Shown: positions 6,804-16,568 of the stretch, piece by piece
Layout of the letters: every line of letters begins with the position of its first letter
How positions within the stretch are numbered: the stretch's first letter is position 1
Assembly: GCF_002954325.1 (NCBI RefSeq)
Contig: NZ_MQVX01000001.1
Coordinates: 2,586,768 to 2,650,767, forward strand
Source of the DNA: Aureicoccus marinus
Lineage (GTDB): Bacteria; Bacteroidota; Bacteroidia; Flavobacteriales; Flavobacteriaceae
Length of the DNA stretch: 64,000 nucleotides
Direction of reading: 5' to 3'
Translations under genes and position numbers: made by a program
Notes under the pieces: model-generated
What the model saw: only the letters and a program-made list of their open reading frames with translations
Told to the model about the DNA's origin: nothing
Databases searched by the model: none

Positions 6804-7956
6804 ATGGACAGTAAGAAACTGCGCTTTGGAAGCCGAACCATACACGGAGGACAGGAACCCGACAAAGCCTACGGGGCCGTTATGCCACCGATATACCAAA
6901 CCTCGACCTACGCCCAGACCACCCCAGGTGGCCACCAAGGCTATGAATATTCCCGTTCAGGAATCCTACCCGAGCAGCGCTGGAGAAATCCCTGGCGAGT
7001 ATTGAATCCGGGGAGTATGGAATGGCCTTTAGTAGTGGACTCGGAGCCATTGATGCGGTCGTCAAGCTACTTCAGCCAGGAGACGAGGTCATCTCTACAA
7101 ACGATCTTTATGGAGGCAGTTACCGACTTTTTCGTCAGGTCTTTGAGAAGATGGGAATTGTCTTTCATTTTGTCGATATGCGTCAACTCGATGTCGTTAA
7201 AGAAAAACTCAATGATAAGACCCGTTTGCTTTGGGTAGAAACGCCTACCAACCCCATGATGCAAGTCATTGACATCAAAAAAATGGCCGAGCTTACTACA
7301 GGTAAGGACATTCTTTTAGCGGTAGATAACACTTTTGCTACGCCTTATTTACAGCGTCCCTTGGAGTTAGGGGCTGATATCGTCATGCACTCTGCCACTA
7401 AATACCTCGGAGGACACAGTGATGTTGTAGTCGGGGCCTTGGTTGTCAAGGAGAAGGAACTCGCGGATCGCTTGTATTTTATTCAGAATGCAAGTGGAGC
7501 CGTATGTGGCCCTATGGACAGTTTCTTGACTTTAAGAGGGATCAAAACCCTTCACGTGCGAATGCAGCGCCACTGTGAGAACGGTGAAAAGGTTGCCCGT
7601 TTTCTCGCCGATCATCCTGCCATTGAAAAGGTATACTGGCCTGGTTTTGAAGATCACCCCAGCCACGCGGTGGCCACTGAGCAGATGGATGCTTACGGAG
7701 GATGATTTCTTTTATTCCCAAAGGGAGTGATTATGACAAAGCCATTCAAATAGTGGAGAAACTTCAGGTCTTTACTCTTGCGGAGTCTTTAGGAGGGGTA
7801 GAAAGCCTTGCCGGACACCCTGCCAGCATGACCCACGCCAGTATTCCGAAAGAAGAAAGAGAGAAATCCGGCTTGCTGGATTCTCTTATCCGATTGAGTG
7901 TCGGAATTGAAGATGCAGAGGACCTGATCGAGGACCTGAAGCAGGCCCTTTCCTGA
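6804..7956 (+). CDS. metB: Cystathionine gamma-synthase family enzyme, two frameshifts
   Basis: A PLP enzyme of the trans-sulfuration family, expected to join O-succinyl- or O-acetyl-homoserine with cysteine in methionine synthesis. The protein runs through three frames. Frame one gives SRTIHGGQEPDKAYGAVMPP up to the YEYSRSG region. Frame two takes over at about 6961-6963 and contains VETPTNPMMQ and the PLP-lysine motif HSATKYLGGHSD. Frame three starts near 7700 and ends SVGIEDAEDLIEDLKQAL. Restoring one A at GGAA|TCC (about 6963) and one at GGAGG|ATG (about 7701) gives a continuous protein of normal length, near 384 residues. Cystathionine gamma-lyase is the alternative within the same family. 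Confidence 0.85.
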
Positions 7957-7999
7957 GCATTTGTTTAATTTTTTGGAATTTCAATTTTTTTCGCGTTTC

Positions 8000-8020
8000 A
8001 AATATGCAAATAGCATATTT
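8000..8020. promoter_or_regulatory. Inverted repeat overlapping the gdhA -7 box
   Basis: AAATATGC and GCATATTT, separated by five bases, form perfect 8-bp arms. The right arm overlaps the -7 box at 8016-8023, so a bound dimer would block transcription of gdhA. Nitrogen-responsive control is a plausible inference only. Confidence 0.45.
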
Positions 8021-8023
8021 TTG
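8016..8023 (+). promoter_or_regulatory. -7 box (TATTTTTG) of gdhA
   Basis: A perfect TAnnTTTG match, 36 bases before the gdhA start. Confidence 0.7.
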
Positions 8024-8059
8024 CCCCTGAATTACTAATTCTACAAAATCAAGCCTTAT

Positions 8060-9415
8060 ATGGACCCATTTATGGAGAATAAGATAAATGCTTTTATGGA
8101 GGAAGTGAAGACCCGTAACGGTCATGAGCCCGAATTCATTCAAGCCGTTCAAGAGGTAGCTGAGACGGTAATCCCGTACATCGCTCAGAACGAAATTTAC
8201 AACGGTAAAAACATCCTCCTGCGTATGGTGGAGCCCGAGCGATTGATTTCTTTCCGGGTGCCGTGGGTAGATGACCAAGGAGAGATCCACGTGAATCGTG
8301 GTTACCGAATTCAGATGAATTCAGCAATCGGTCCTTATAAAGGAGGGTTGCGTTTTCACCCGACCGTAAACGCAAGTGTCTTGAAGTTTTTAGCCTTTGA
8401 ACAAGTCTTTAAGAACAGCTTGACTACCCTGCCTATGGGGGGAGGTAAAGGAGGTTCAGACTTCGACCCCAAAGGAAAATCAGACGATGAGGTGATGCGT
8501 TTTTGCCATGCCTTTATGAGTGAGCTGTGTCGTCACATTGGTCCCAATACGGATGTGCCTGCTGGTGATATCGGTGTTGGAGCACGTGAAATTGGGTTCC
8601 TTTTTGGAATGTACCGAAAGATGCGTAATGAGTTTACCGGTGTTTTAACCGGAAAAGGCTTGTCTTGGGGTGGATCAGAGATTCGTCCGGAAGCCACCGG
8701 TTACGGGACCGTTTATTTTGCTCAGAGCATGCTCAACCGAAGCGGAAGCGATTTCTCGGGCAAGAATGTTGTGATTTCAGGTTCAGGGAACGTAGCACAA
8801 TTTGCTGCTGAAAAAGTATTGCAGCTTGGCGGTATGGTCTTGACCTTGTCCGATTCAGGAGGGTACATCTACGACCCAGACGGAATCGACAACGAAAAGC
8901 TCGCCTTTGTTATGGACCTCAAGAACAACCGAAGAGGTCGTATTTCTGAATATGCTGAAAAGTATCCTTCAGCTTCTTACAACGCAGGTCAGAAGCCCTG
9001 GGGTGTTGCTTGTGATGTGGCCTTACCATGTGCAACCCAAAACGAATTGGATGGAGAGCACGCTCAAGCCCTCGTTCAAAATGGCTGTATGGCCGTTGCA
9101 GAGGGAGCGAATATGCCTTCTACTCCAGAAGCTATTCACATTTTCCACGAGTCCAAAATTCTTTTTGCTCCCGGAAAAGCCTCCAATGCAGGTGGGGTAG
9201 CGACTTCAGGTCTCGAAATGTCGCAAAACTCTTTGCGCATTAGCTGGACCAGAGAAGAAGTAGATGAGCGTTTAAAGACCATCATGTCTGATATCCACGA
9301 TTCTTGTATTAAGTACGGGATGGAAGAAGGTGGTTTCTGTAACTACGTTAAAGGAGCGAATATTGCCGGATTTGTCAAGGTGGCCGACGCCATGTTGGCA
9401 CAAGGGGTGATTTAA
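8060..9415 (+). CDS. gdhA: Glutamate dehydrogenase, hexameric small-subunit type
   Basis: A 451-residue cytoplasmic enzyme interconverting 2-oxoglutarate plus ammonium and glutamate, likely with NADPH. Family marks are GPYKGGLRFHPTVNASVLKF and TLPMGGGKGGSDFDPKGKS (catalytic lysine region), then PAGDIGVGAREIG and the Rossmann motif SGSGNVAQFAAEK. Length matches the roughly 450-residue class. A second in-frame ATG lies four codons in and could be the true start. It has its own promoter with an overlapping inverted repeat and ends before a strong terminator. Codon use is that of a well-expressed gene. Confidence 0.95.
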   Translation: MDPFMENKINAFMEEVKTRNGHEPEFIQAVQEVAETVIPYIAQNEIYNGKNILLRMVEPERLISFRVPWVDDQGEIHVNRGYRIQMNSAIGPYKGGLRFHPTVNASVLKFLAFEQVFKNSLTTLPMGGGKGGSDFDPKGKSDDEVMRFCHAFMSELCRHIGPNTDVPAGDIGVGAREIGFLFGMYRKMRNEFTGVLTGKGLSWGGSEIRPEATGYGTVYFAQSMLNRSGSDFSGKNVVISGSGNVAQFAAEKVLQLGGMVLTLSDSGGYIYDPDGIDNEKLAFVMDLKNNRRGRISEYAEKYPSASYNAGQKPWGVACDVALPCATQNELDGEHAQALVQNGCMAVAEGANMPSTPEAIHIFHESKILFAPGKASNAGGVATSGLEMSQNSLRISWTREEVDERLKTIMSDIHDSCIKYGMEEGGFCNYVKGANIAGFVKVADAMLAQGVI

Positions 9416-9435
9416 TTCCCTTTTAATAAAGAAAG

Positions 9436-9461
9436 AAGAGCGGTCCTTGGGCCGCTCTTTT
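9436..9461 (+). terminator. Terminator after gdhA
   Basis: AAGAGCGG and CCGCTCTT form an 8-bp stem, extendable by a wobble pair, followed by a T run. Confidence 0.85.
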
Positions 9462-9474
9462 CGTTTAGTCCTTT

Positions 9475-9482
9475 TACATTTG
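9475..9482 (+). promoter_or_regulatory. -7 box (TACATTTG) of recO, at the start codon
   Basis: A perfect TAnnTTTG match ending four bases before the GTG start of recO. Transcription would begin at or within a base of the start codon, so the mRNA may be leaderless. Confidence 0.6.
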
Positions 9483-9486
9483 AATT

Positions 9487-10206
9487 GTGCAGGTCAAGAC
9501 TAAGGCAATAGTTCTCTCTCAGGTCAAGTACGGAGAATCGAGCTTAATCGTTCGTTTGTTCACCGAATCAGATGGTCTAAAGAGTTATATGCTCAAGGGA
9601 GTTAGAGCTTCCAAACGGGGGCGCATCAAGCCGGCGCATTTCTTGCCCTTTAACTTGCTGGAAATCGAGGCAACTCACAAGAATAAAGGCACCCTGGAAC
9701 ACTTGAGAGAGGTTCGACTAAGCCAACAAAAACCAGCCTTGCACCAGGATATTGTTCGAAGCAGTTTGGTTCTGTTTTTAGCTGAAGTGGTGGGGCAAAG
9801 TGTTGTCGAAGATCAAGAAGATCAAGAGCTATTTGCCTTTTTGGAGGAAGCGATAAACCAACTGGAAAACACCCGAGAACTGCGGGTTTTTCATCTCTAC
9901 TTTATCAAGGAACTGGGTCGTTATCTGGGTATTATGCCTGAAGTGGGGGAAGAAGTATTGCCCTATTTCGATTTGTTGGAAGGGCGATTCCTAGACCGAC
10001 CGGGTCTTAACCCAATTGCGGAACCTCCTATTTCTTCTCAGTTTGCCCTGCTTTTAGGCATACATTTTGATGCACTTTCTAGGTGGAATATTAACAAGGT
10101 GGAGCGTACGGAATTACTGAAATGCCTACTACTCTATTTTGAATTACATTTGCACGGCTTTCAAAAACCCCGGTCTTTAGAGGTTTTGCAGGCCGTTTTT
10201 GATTAA
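9487..10206 (+). CDS. recO: DNA repair protein RecO
   Basis: A 239-residue protein of the RecFOR pathway, which loads RecA on single-stranded DNA coated with SSB. The N-terminal OB-fold begins MQVKTKAIVLSQVKYGESS, typical of RecO, and the C-terminal helical domain follows. The zinc cysteines of some RecO proteins are absent. Start is GTG; the preceding promoter leaves almost no leader. The stop overlaps an ATG of the receptor frame downstream, although the receptor's signal peptide argues for a start 24 bases further on. Confidence 0.9.
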   Translation: MQVKTKAIVLSQVKYGESSLIVRLFTESDGLKSYMLKGVRASKRGRIKPAHFLPFNLLEIEATHKNKGTLEHLREVRLSQQKPALHQDIVRSSLVLFLAEVVGQSVVEDQEDQELFAFLEEAINQLENTRELRVFHLYFIKELGRYLGIMPEVGEEVLPYFDLLEGRFLDRPGLNPIAEPPISSQFALLLGIHFDALSRWNINKVERTELLKCLLLYFELHLHGFQKPRSLEVLQAVFD

Positions 10207-10229
10207 TGCCAGGGGAAGCTTGTAATAGA

Positions 10230-12638
10230 ATGTCCAGACCTTACCATATTATCCTCTTTTTACTGCTCGCGCTCTCATTGAATGCGCAGCAGGTCATTGT
10301 GAAGGACCAGGACACCGGTAGCCCCCTTGCCAATGTCGCTGTGTACAACAGCGATAGGAGCCGTTCGACCTTAACGAACGAATCAGGAGTTGCTTATCTC
10401 GATATTTTTGAACGACGCGAAAAAATCACCTTCGATCACCCGCGCTACCAACAAGTGATTACGACCGTAGTCCGAGTGGTTAAAAGAGGGAGGCGCGTCT
10501 ATATGGAGCGAAAACCCGAAGAGCTGGAGGAGGTGGTGATGTCAGTTTCTCGCTGGGAACAACAGCGCAAAGACGTGCCTCAAAAACTAGCCACTATAAC
10601 AGCCCAGGGAATTGCTTTTAACCAACCCCAGACGGCTGCCGATGCACTCGCACAAAGCGGAAAAGTATTTGTTCAAAAAAGCCAACTGGGAGGGGGAAGT
10701 CCGATGATTCGTGGTTTTGCCACCAACCGCTTGCTCATTACCGTAGACGGGGTGCGTATGAACAATGCCATCTTCAGGGGAGGCAATCTACAAAACGTGA
10801 TTTCTATCGATCCTTTTACCCTCCGCAACACCGAGGTGGTCTTTGGTCCCGGATCGGTGATATACGGGAGTGATGCTATTGGAGGGGTGATGAACTTTTT
10901 CACCAAAAACCCAAGGTTTTCCTATACCGATAGCCTTACGGTTTCTGGTCAGGTGGACTACCGGTTTTCGTCGGCAAGTGAGGAGCAAACCGCCCATGTT
11001 GAATTGAATTTGGGGCACCAGCACTGGGCGAGCTTGACGAGCTTTAGTCTCAATTCTTTCGGAGATCTTCGGATGGGGAAACACGGGCCTCAGGAATACC
11101 TTCGCCCTTTTCGGGTGGAGCGTATAGGCGGGGAAGATGTCCTTGTTCCTAACCAGGACAATCGCTTGCAGTCTCCAACGGCTTACACCCAGTACAACCT
11201 GCTTCAAAAAGTATTTTACAAACCCAACGCTTCGTGGAATTACGAATGGGGAATCCGCTATTCTACCACCACGGACTTTCCTCGTTACGACCGCTTGATC
11301 CGTCCTCAGGGGGAAGGCCTGCGATCGGCAGAGTGGTTTTACGGACCCCAACAGTGGTTGATGACCCACACCACCTTAACCCACAAGGCCAAGAACGCCT
11401 TTTACCGGGGATTAAAATTTACGGCAGCTTACCAGCAATTTGTGGAGAGTCGCAACAACCGAGATTTTGGGGAGACCCAACTTTTTGAAACCCGCGAAAA
11501 AGTCGACGCCCTCTCCTTGAACTTGGATTTAGAGCACAAGCGCTGGGAAAGATTAAGACTGTATTACGGCTTAAGCTATGTGTGGAATGGCGTGGCCTCT
11601 GAAGGGAATCAGCGCAATATAGACACCGGCGAACTTAGCGCTTCTCCTTCTCGATATCCGGATGGATCACAGTGGCAGTCTTTGGCGGGTTATATGAATG
11701 CGGAATTCAAATGGAAGCCCAATGTGACTGTTCTTGGAGGAATGCGCTACAGCCATGTATTGCTCAAAGCTCCTTTTGACGACCGGTTTTTTGACTTCCC
11801 ATTTGAGGAAGCTCATGTCAATAGCGGGGCCTTTACGGCCAGTTTAGGCCTGAGTTGGTTGCCCCGAGCCGATTGGCAATTGACTTTGAATGGCTCAACG
11901 GGTTTTCGCGCTCCCAATGTGGATGATATCGGGAAGATTTTTGACTCCGAGCCCGGCGCGGTGGTGGTACCCAATCCCGATTTGGAATCGGAATACGCCT
12001 ATAACCTTGATTTTGGTGTCCGAAAGAATATTAAAGACCGCTGGGTCCTGAGTGCTTCTGGGTTTTATACCTATTTGGTGGATGCCCTTGTTCGTCGAGA
12101 TTTCACCTTCAACGGACAGTCCGAAATTCTTTTTCAAGGAGAGCTCAGTCGGGTACAAGCCATACAAAATGCGGCTAAGGCCTTTGTCTATGGTTTTGAA
12201 TTTGGTTTAGAAGGCAATTGGGGCAAACACTGGCAGTGGCGTTCCAACCTGACCTATACCCGGGGGACCGAAGAGGACGATGACGGCATGGAGTCTGCTT
12301 CCCGCCACGCTGCTCCTCTTTTTGGAGATGTCCATTTGATCTGGAACAACGAGCGATTCAAAAGTGATTTTTTCGCGGTGTACAATGGAGCAATCACGAA
12401 TGAGAACTTGGCACTTTCGGAACGCAGCAAATCCTTTCTCTATGCCTTGGACGCTCAAGGAAATCCTTACTCCCCTTCCTGGTACACCTTGAATTGGCGA
12501 AACCAATACCAGTTCCGTTCAGGATTGACTCTGAGTGTCGCTGCTGAGAATATCACCAACCAGCGTTACCGTCCTTATTCTTCCGGGATTGCCGGCCCAG
12601 GATTTAACCTGGTTGTGGGTGCTTCCTATCGCTTCTAA
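10230..12638 (+). CDS. TonB-dependent outer-membrane receptor
   Basis: An 802-residue receptor with signal peptide MSRPYHIILFLLLALSLNAQ, so the start at 10230 is preferred over an in-frame ATG at 10206. A carboxypeptidase-regulatory-like beta domain comes next (VIVKDQDTGSPLANVAVY). The plug follows, with SPMIRGFATNRLLITVDGVR and the DAIGGVMNFFTK region. A 22-strand barrel ends in GFNLVVGASYRF. It imports an unknown ligand with energy from TonB; the plug resembles haem- or siderophore-type receptors more than SusC. It directly follows recO, an odd pairing probably without shared function. Confidence 0.88.
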   Translation: MSRPYHIILFLLLALSLNAQQVIVKDQDTGSPLANVAVYNSDRSRSTLTNESGVAYLDIFERREKITFDHPRYQQVITTVVRVVKRGRRVYMERKPEELEEVVMSVSRWEQQRKDVPQKLATITAQGIAFNQPQTAADALAQSGKVFVQKSQLGGGSPMIRGFATNRLLITVDGVRMNNAIFRGGNLQNVISIDPFTLRNTEVVFGPGSVIYGSDAIGGVMNFFTKNPRFSYTDSLTVSGQVDYRFSSASEEQTAHVELNLGHQHWASLTSFSLNSFGDLRMGKHGPQEYLRPFRVERIGGEDVLVPNQDNRLQSPTAYTQYNLLQKVFYKPNASWNYEWGIRYSTTTDFPRYDRLIRPQGEGLRSAEWFYGPQQWLMTHTTLTHKAKNAFYRGLKFTAAYQQFVESRNNRDFGETQLFETREKVDALSLNLDLEHKRWERLRLYYGLSYVWNGVASEGNQRNIDTGELSASPSRYPDGSQWQSLAGYMNAEFKWKPNVTVLGGMRYSHVLLKAPFDDRFFDFPFEEAHVNSGAFTASLGLSWLPRADWQLTLNGSTGFRAPNVDDIGKIFDSEPGAVVVPNPDLESEYAYNLDFGVRKNIKDRWVLSASGFYTYLVDALVRRDFTFNGQSEILFQGELSRVQAIQNAAKAFVYGFEFGLEGNWGKHWQWRSNLTYTRGTEEDDDGMESASRHAAPLFGDVHLIWNNERFKSDFFAVYNGAITNENLALSERSKSFLYALDAQGNPYSPSWYTLNWRNQYQFRSGLTLSVAAENITNQRYRPYSSGIAGPGFNLVVGASYRF

Positions 12639-12645
12639 ATAAAAA

Positions 12646-12667
12646 AACCGGCCTCAAGGGACCGGTT
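12646..12667. terminator. Bidirectional hairpin between receptor and lipoprotein genes
   Basis: AACCGG and CCGGTT flank a further CCT/GGG pairing. The leftward direction has the clean run of T, so it mainly ends the lipoprotein gene at 12688-13071. In the rightward direction the T tract is weak. Confidence 0.7.
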
Positions 12668-12687
12668 CTTCCAAGCGTTTATACTCT

Positions 12688-13071
12688 TTAACGGTTGTCG
12701 TCTGTGAACTCTTCTTTCACTTCCTCTACTGTTTTCTTCGCGTTTTTCGCTGTTTTATCAGCGGCATTTTTGACATCCTTTTTCAGGGTTTCGGCCTTTT
12801 TCAAGCTGCGTTCTTTGGCCGCATTAAGACTGTCCAGGGCTTCATCTCCTTTGGCTTTTAGGCTGTCAATGGCTGCTTCCCCATTCTCTTTGGCCTGATC
12901 AACCGCGAGTTCGCCAGCCTCTTTAAGGCTCTCTCCGGCCTCTTTCAGGTTTTCGCCTGCTTCCTTCACGGATTCACCCGCTTCTTTGGACTTTTCTTTG
13001 ACTTCATCACAGGAGGTCAAGGGCACACACAAGGCCAGTACCAAGGCCGCTAAAATCATTTTTGTTTTCAT
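12688..13071 (-). CDS. Repeat-rich small lipoprotein, LEA/apolipoprotein-like
   Basis: A 127-residue protein with lipoprotein signal MKTKMILAALVLALCVPLTS followed by the lipobox Cys. The rest is one long amphipathic helix built of near-heptad units (KEAGESV, KEAGENL, KEAGESL, KEAGEL), then lysine- and alanine-rich segments ending VEEVKEEFTDDNR. It contains no other cysteine or tryptophan. Such sequences occur in late-embryogenesis-abundant-like and YtxH-like stress proteins; a role in envelope stability under stress is inference. Transcribed alone, leftward. Confidence 0.72.
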   Translation of the reverse strand: MKTKMILAALVLALCVPLTSCDEVKEKSKEAGESVKEAGENLKEAGESLKEAGELAVDQAKENGEAAIDSLKAKGDEALDSLNAAKERSLKKAETLKKDVKNAADKTAKNAKKTVEEVKEEFTDDNR

Positions 13072-13129
13072 AATTGATGGAATATGAAACTGTGTTTCGA
13101 TACAAGTTAGTCATTCGAGTCAAAATTTA

Positions 13130-13137
13130 TAATTTTG
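13130..13137 (+). promoter_or_regulatory. -7 box (TAATTTTG) of the ileS operon
   Basis: A perfect TAnnTTTG match, 23 bases before the GTG of ileS. Confidence 0.65.
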
Positions 13138-13160
13138 CCCTTCTTTATTTTGAATAACAG

Positions 13161-16100
13161 GTGAGTACGAAATTCAGGGAATACAAGCAGTTAGACCTTT
13201 CGGCGCGGGCCAAGGAAGTCTTGGACTATTGGAAATCAGAGTCGGTTTTTAAAGACAGTATCGCGCTACGAGAAGGCGGACCTTCATTTGTGTTTTACGA
13301 AGGGCCTCCTTCGGCCAATGGTCTGCCCGGAATTCACCACGTGATTTCGCGTACCATCAAGGATATTTATCCGCGCTACAAAACCATGAAGGGTTTCCAG
13401 GTCAATCGCAAAGCCGGTTGGGACACCCATGGACTCCCTGTAGAACTCGGAGTAGAAAAAGAACTCGGCATCACCAAAGAAGATATCGGCAAGAGCATCA
13501 GCATTGAAGAGTACAACGAAGCCTGTCGAAAAGCGGTCATGCGCTACACGGACATCTGGAAAGACCTGACCGAAAAAATGGGGTATTGGGTCGATATGGA
13601 TGACCCTTACATCACCTACACCCCCAAGTACATGGAGTCGGTCTGGTGGTTGCTGAAGCAGATTTACGATAAGGGCCTTTTGTACAAAGGCTACACCATA
13701 CAACCGTATTCTCCCAAGGCCGGTACGGGCTTGAGTTCGCATGAGCTGAATATGCCAGGAACCTACCAGGATGTGAGTGATACCACGGTAACGGCACAGT
13801 TCAAGGCGTTGCCGGAAACCTTGCCAGAGGCGCTGCAGCAACTTGAAGGAGAGGTTTTCTTTCTCGCTTGGACAACGACCCCTTGGACCTTGCCGTCCAA
13901 CACCGCGCTTACGGTAGGTCCCAAGATTGATTATGTCGCTGTTCGCACCTACAATCAATACACCCACGACCCCCTGGTCGTTATTTTGGCAAAAGCCTCG
14001 TAGGGAAGCAATTTGCCGGTAAGTACACCGAAGCCGAGACACCAGAAGAACTCCAGGCTTACAAACAAGGCGACAAGAAGATTCCTTATCAGATAGTCGG
14101 GGAGTACAAAGGAACAGACCTGGTCGAAAGTCGCTATGAGCAGTTGATGCCCTACACCCAACCTTTTGAATCACCTCAGCATGCCTACCGAGTCATTGCT
14201 GGAGATTTTGTAACCACCGAGGACGGAACAGGAATCGTGCATACGGCGCCCACCTTTGGTGCGGATGATGCCTTGGTAGCAAAGCAGGCCAAGCCTCCAG
14301 TTCCTCCAATGCTGGTTTTGGATGAACAACAGAACAGTGCCATTGGTCGATTTACAAGGGAAGTTTAGACCAGAACTCAAAGAATTAGGAGGCAAATACG
14401 TCAAGAACGAATACTATGCCGACGGAGAAGCACCGGAACGTTCTGTGGATGTCGAGATCGCCATCCAGCTCAAGGAGCGCAACCGCGCCTTTAAAGTTGA
14501 AAAATACGTCCACAGTTACCCGAACTGCTGGCGTACGGACAAACCCATCCTGTATTACCCCTTGGATTCCTGGTTTATCCGTGTTACCGATGTTCGGGAT
14601 CGCATGTATGAACTGAACCAAGAAATCAACTGGAAACCCGCTTCAACCGGGGAAGGACGATTTGGAAACTGGCTGCAAAACGCCAACGACTGGAACCTTT
14701 CTCGTTCCCGCTACTGGGGAATTCCTTTACCGATCTGGAGAACAGAAGACGGATCAGAAAGCCGCATCATCGGTTCGGTAGAAGAATTAAAGGCAGCCGC
14801 ACAAGAGGCAGTAGACGCCGGCTTGATGCAGAAAAATCCTTTGGCTGGCTTCGTCCCAGGCGACATGAGCGAAGAGAACTACGCCCAAGTTGATTTGCAT
14901 AAGAATATCGTCGATAAGATCACCTTGAAATCGTCCACGGGGCAACCCATGCACAGAGAGAGTGATCTGATTGATGTTTGGTTTGACAGTGGTTCCATGC
15001 CTTACGCCCAATGGCACTATCCGTTCGAGAACAAAGAATTCATCGACCAAGGTTCTACCTATCCGGCAGATTTTATCGCAGAAGGGGTGGATCAGACCCG
15101 TGGATGGTTCTATACCCTGCACGCCATCGGTACGTTGGTCTTTGATTCAGTGGCCTATAAAAACGTGGTTTCCAATGGACTCGTTCTGGATAAGGAAGGA
15201 AAAAAGATGTCCAAGAGACTGGGCAACGCTTTGGATCCATTCGAGACCCTCGATAAATATGGGCCGGATGCCACTCGCTGGTACATGATTTCGAATGCCA
15301 ACCCTTGGGACAACCTCAAGCTGGATGTCGATGGGATTGATGAGGTGCGCAAGAAGTTCTTTGGCACCCTCTACAATACCTATTCGTTTTTTGCGCTGTA
15401 CGCCAATATTGATGGCTTTTCAAGTAAAGAGGCTGCCATTCCACTGGAAGAAAGAAGCGAACTGGACCGCTGGATTCTCTCGGAACTGAACAGCTTGGTT
15501 CAACGTGTCGATGAGGCCTTCAACGACTTCGATGCGACCCGTGCCACACGTGCCATCTCTTACTTTGTGCAAGAGAACTTGAGCAACTGGTATGTGCGCC
15601 TGAGTCGCCGCCGTTTTTGGAAGGGGGATTACGGACAAGATAAAATCGCCGCTTACCAAACCCTGTTTTCTTGTTTAGAGACCGTTGCTCAGCTTGCAGC
15701 CCCTGTAGCTCCTTTTATCATGGACCGCTTATACCAGGATTTACAAGAGGGCATTGGAGGAGAAAGCGGAAAGAGTGTTCACCACTCTGATTTTCCGGTA
15801 TCCGATACGGCTGCGGTAAACGAAAAACTGGAACACAAGATGCAGATGGCGCAAAAGGTCGTTTCTCTGGCACTGTCGATTCGTCAAAAAGAAAAGATCA
15901 AAGTGCGACAGCCTTTGCAAAAAATGATGATTCCGGTATTGAGCGATGCTCAACGTCAGGAATTGGAAGCAGTTCGCGAGTTGGTGCTTTCTGAAGTCAA
16001 CGTAAAGGAGCTCGATTTAATCGACGATGCCTCTGGTATTTTGGTCAAGCAAATCAAACCAAATTTCAAAACCCTTGGCCCGAAATTTGGTAAGGATATG

Positions 16101-16565
16101 AAAGCGATCGCCCAGGCGGTTGCTGGTTTACAACAGGAGGATATCCGCAAAATCGAACAAGAGGGCGAAATTTCACTCGCTCTGGAAAATAAAACGATTA
16201 TTTTACAGTTGACTGATGTGGATATCAGCTCACAAGATATCGAAGGATGGCTGGTTGCTTCGGCAGGACCGATTACCGTCGCCCTGGATATCCAAATCAA
16301 CCGGCAGTTAAAAGAAGAAGGCATTGCCCGTGAAATGGTGAGCCGGATTCAAAACTTGAGAAAGGATGCCGGTTTCGAAGTGACCGACCGCATTGATCTC
16401 AAGATCCAAAAAGATGGAAAAATAGAAGAGGCTTTGATGCGCAACGTCCAATACGTGAAGTCAGAAACCTTAACCGAAGAACTAGATTTTGAAGATCAAT
16501 TGGAAGAAGGAACTCCAGTTGAATTTGATGAAATCCAAACAAAATTGTTGATCGTAAAACGCTGA
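13161..16565 (+). CDS. ileS: Isoleucyl-tRNA synthetase, two frameshifts
   Basis: Charges tRNA-Ile; about 1134 residues, the size usual in this phylum. The HIGH-class region appears as PPSANGLPGIHHV and the KMSKS loop as KEGKKMSKRLGN. The editing domain with GWDTHGLPVELGVEK and the tryptophan-rich catalytic core are present. The frame breaks at GCC|TCG (about 13997, one C missing, giving a TAG at 14001). Frame two then encodes VGKQFAGKYTEAETPEEL through PPMLVLDEQQN. At about 14333-14336 the original frame resumes with VPLVDLQGKF; the net change there is one extra or two missing bases. As the gene is essential and downstream codons are fully conserved, sequence error is the likely cause. Start is GTG. 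Confidence 0.92.
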
Positions 16566-16568
16566 GTT

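Noticed and set aside
10206..10229. Earlier ATG for the TonB receptor, overlapping the recO stop
   Set aside because: The signal peptide begins cleanly at the next Met (10230); the extra eight residues do not fit.
13284..14174. 296-codon leftward frame within ileS
   Set aside because: Antisense shadow of conserved IleRS sequence; no motif and no promoter.
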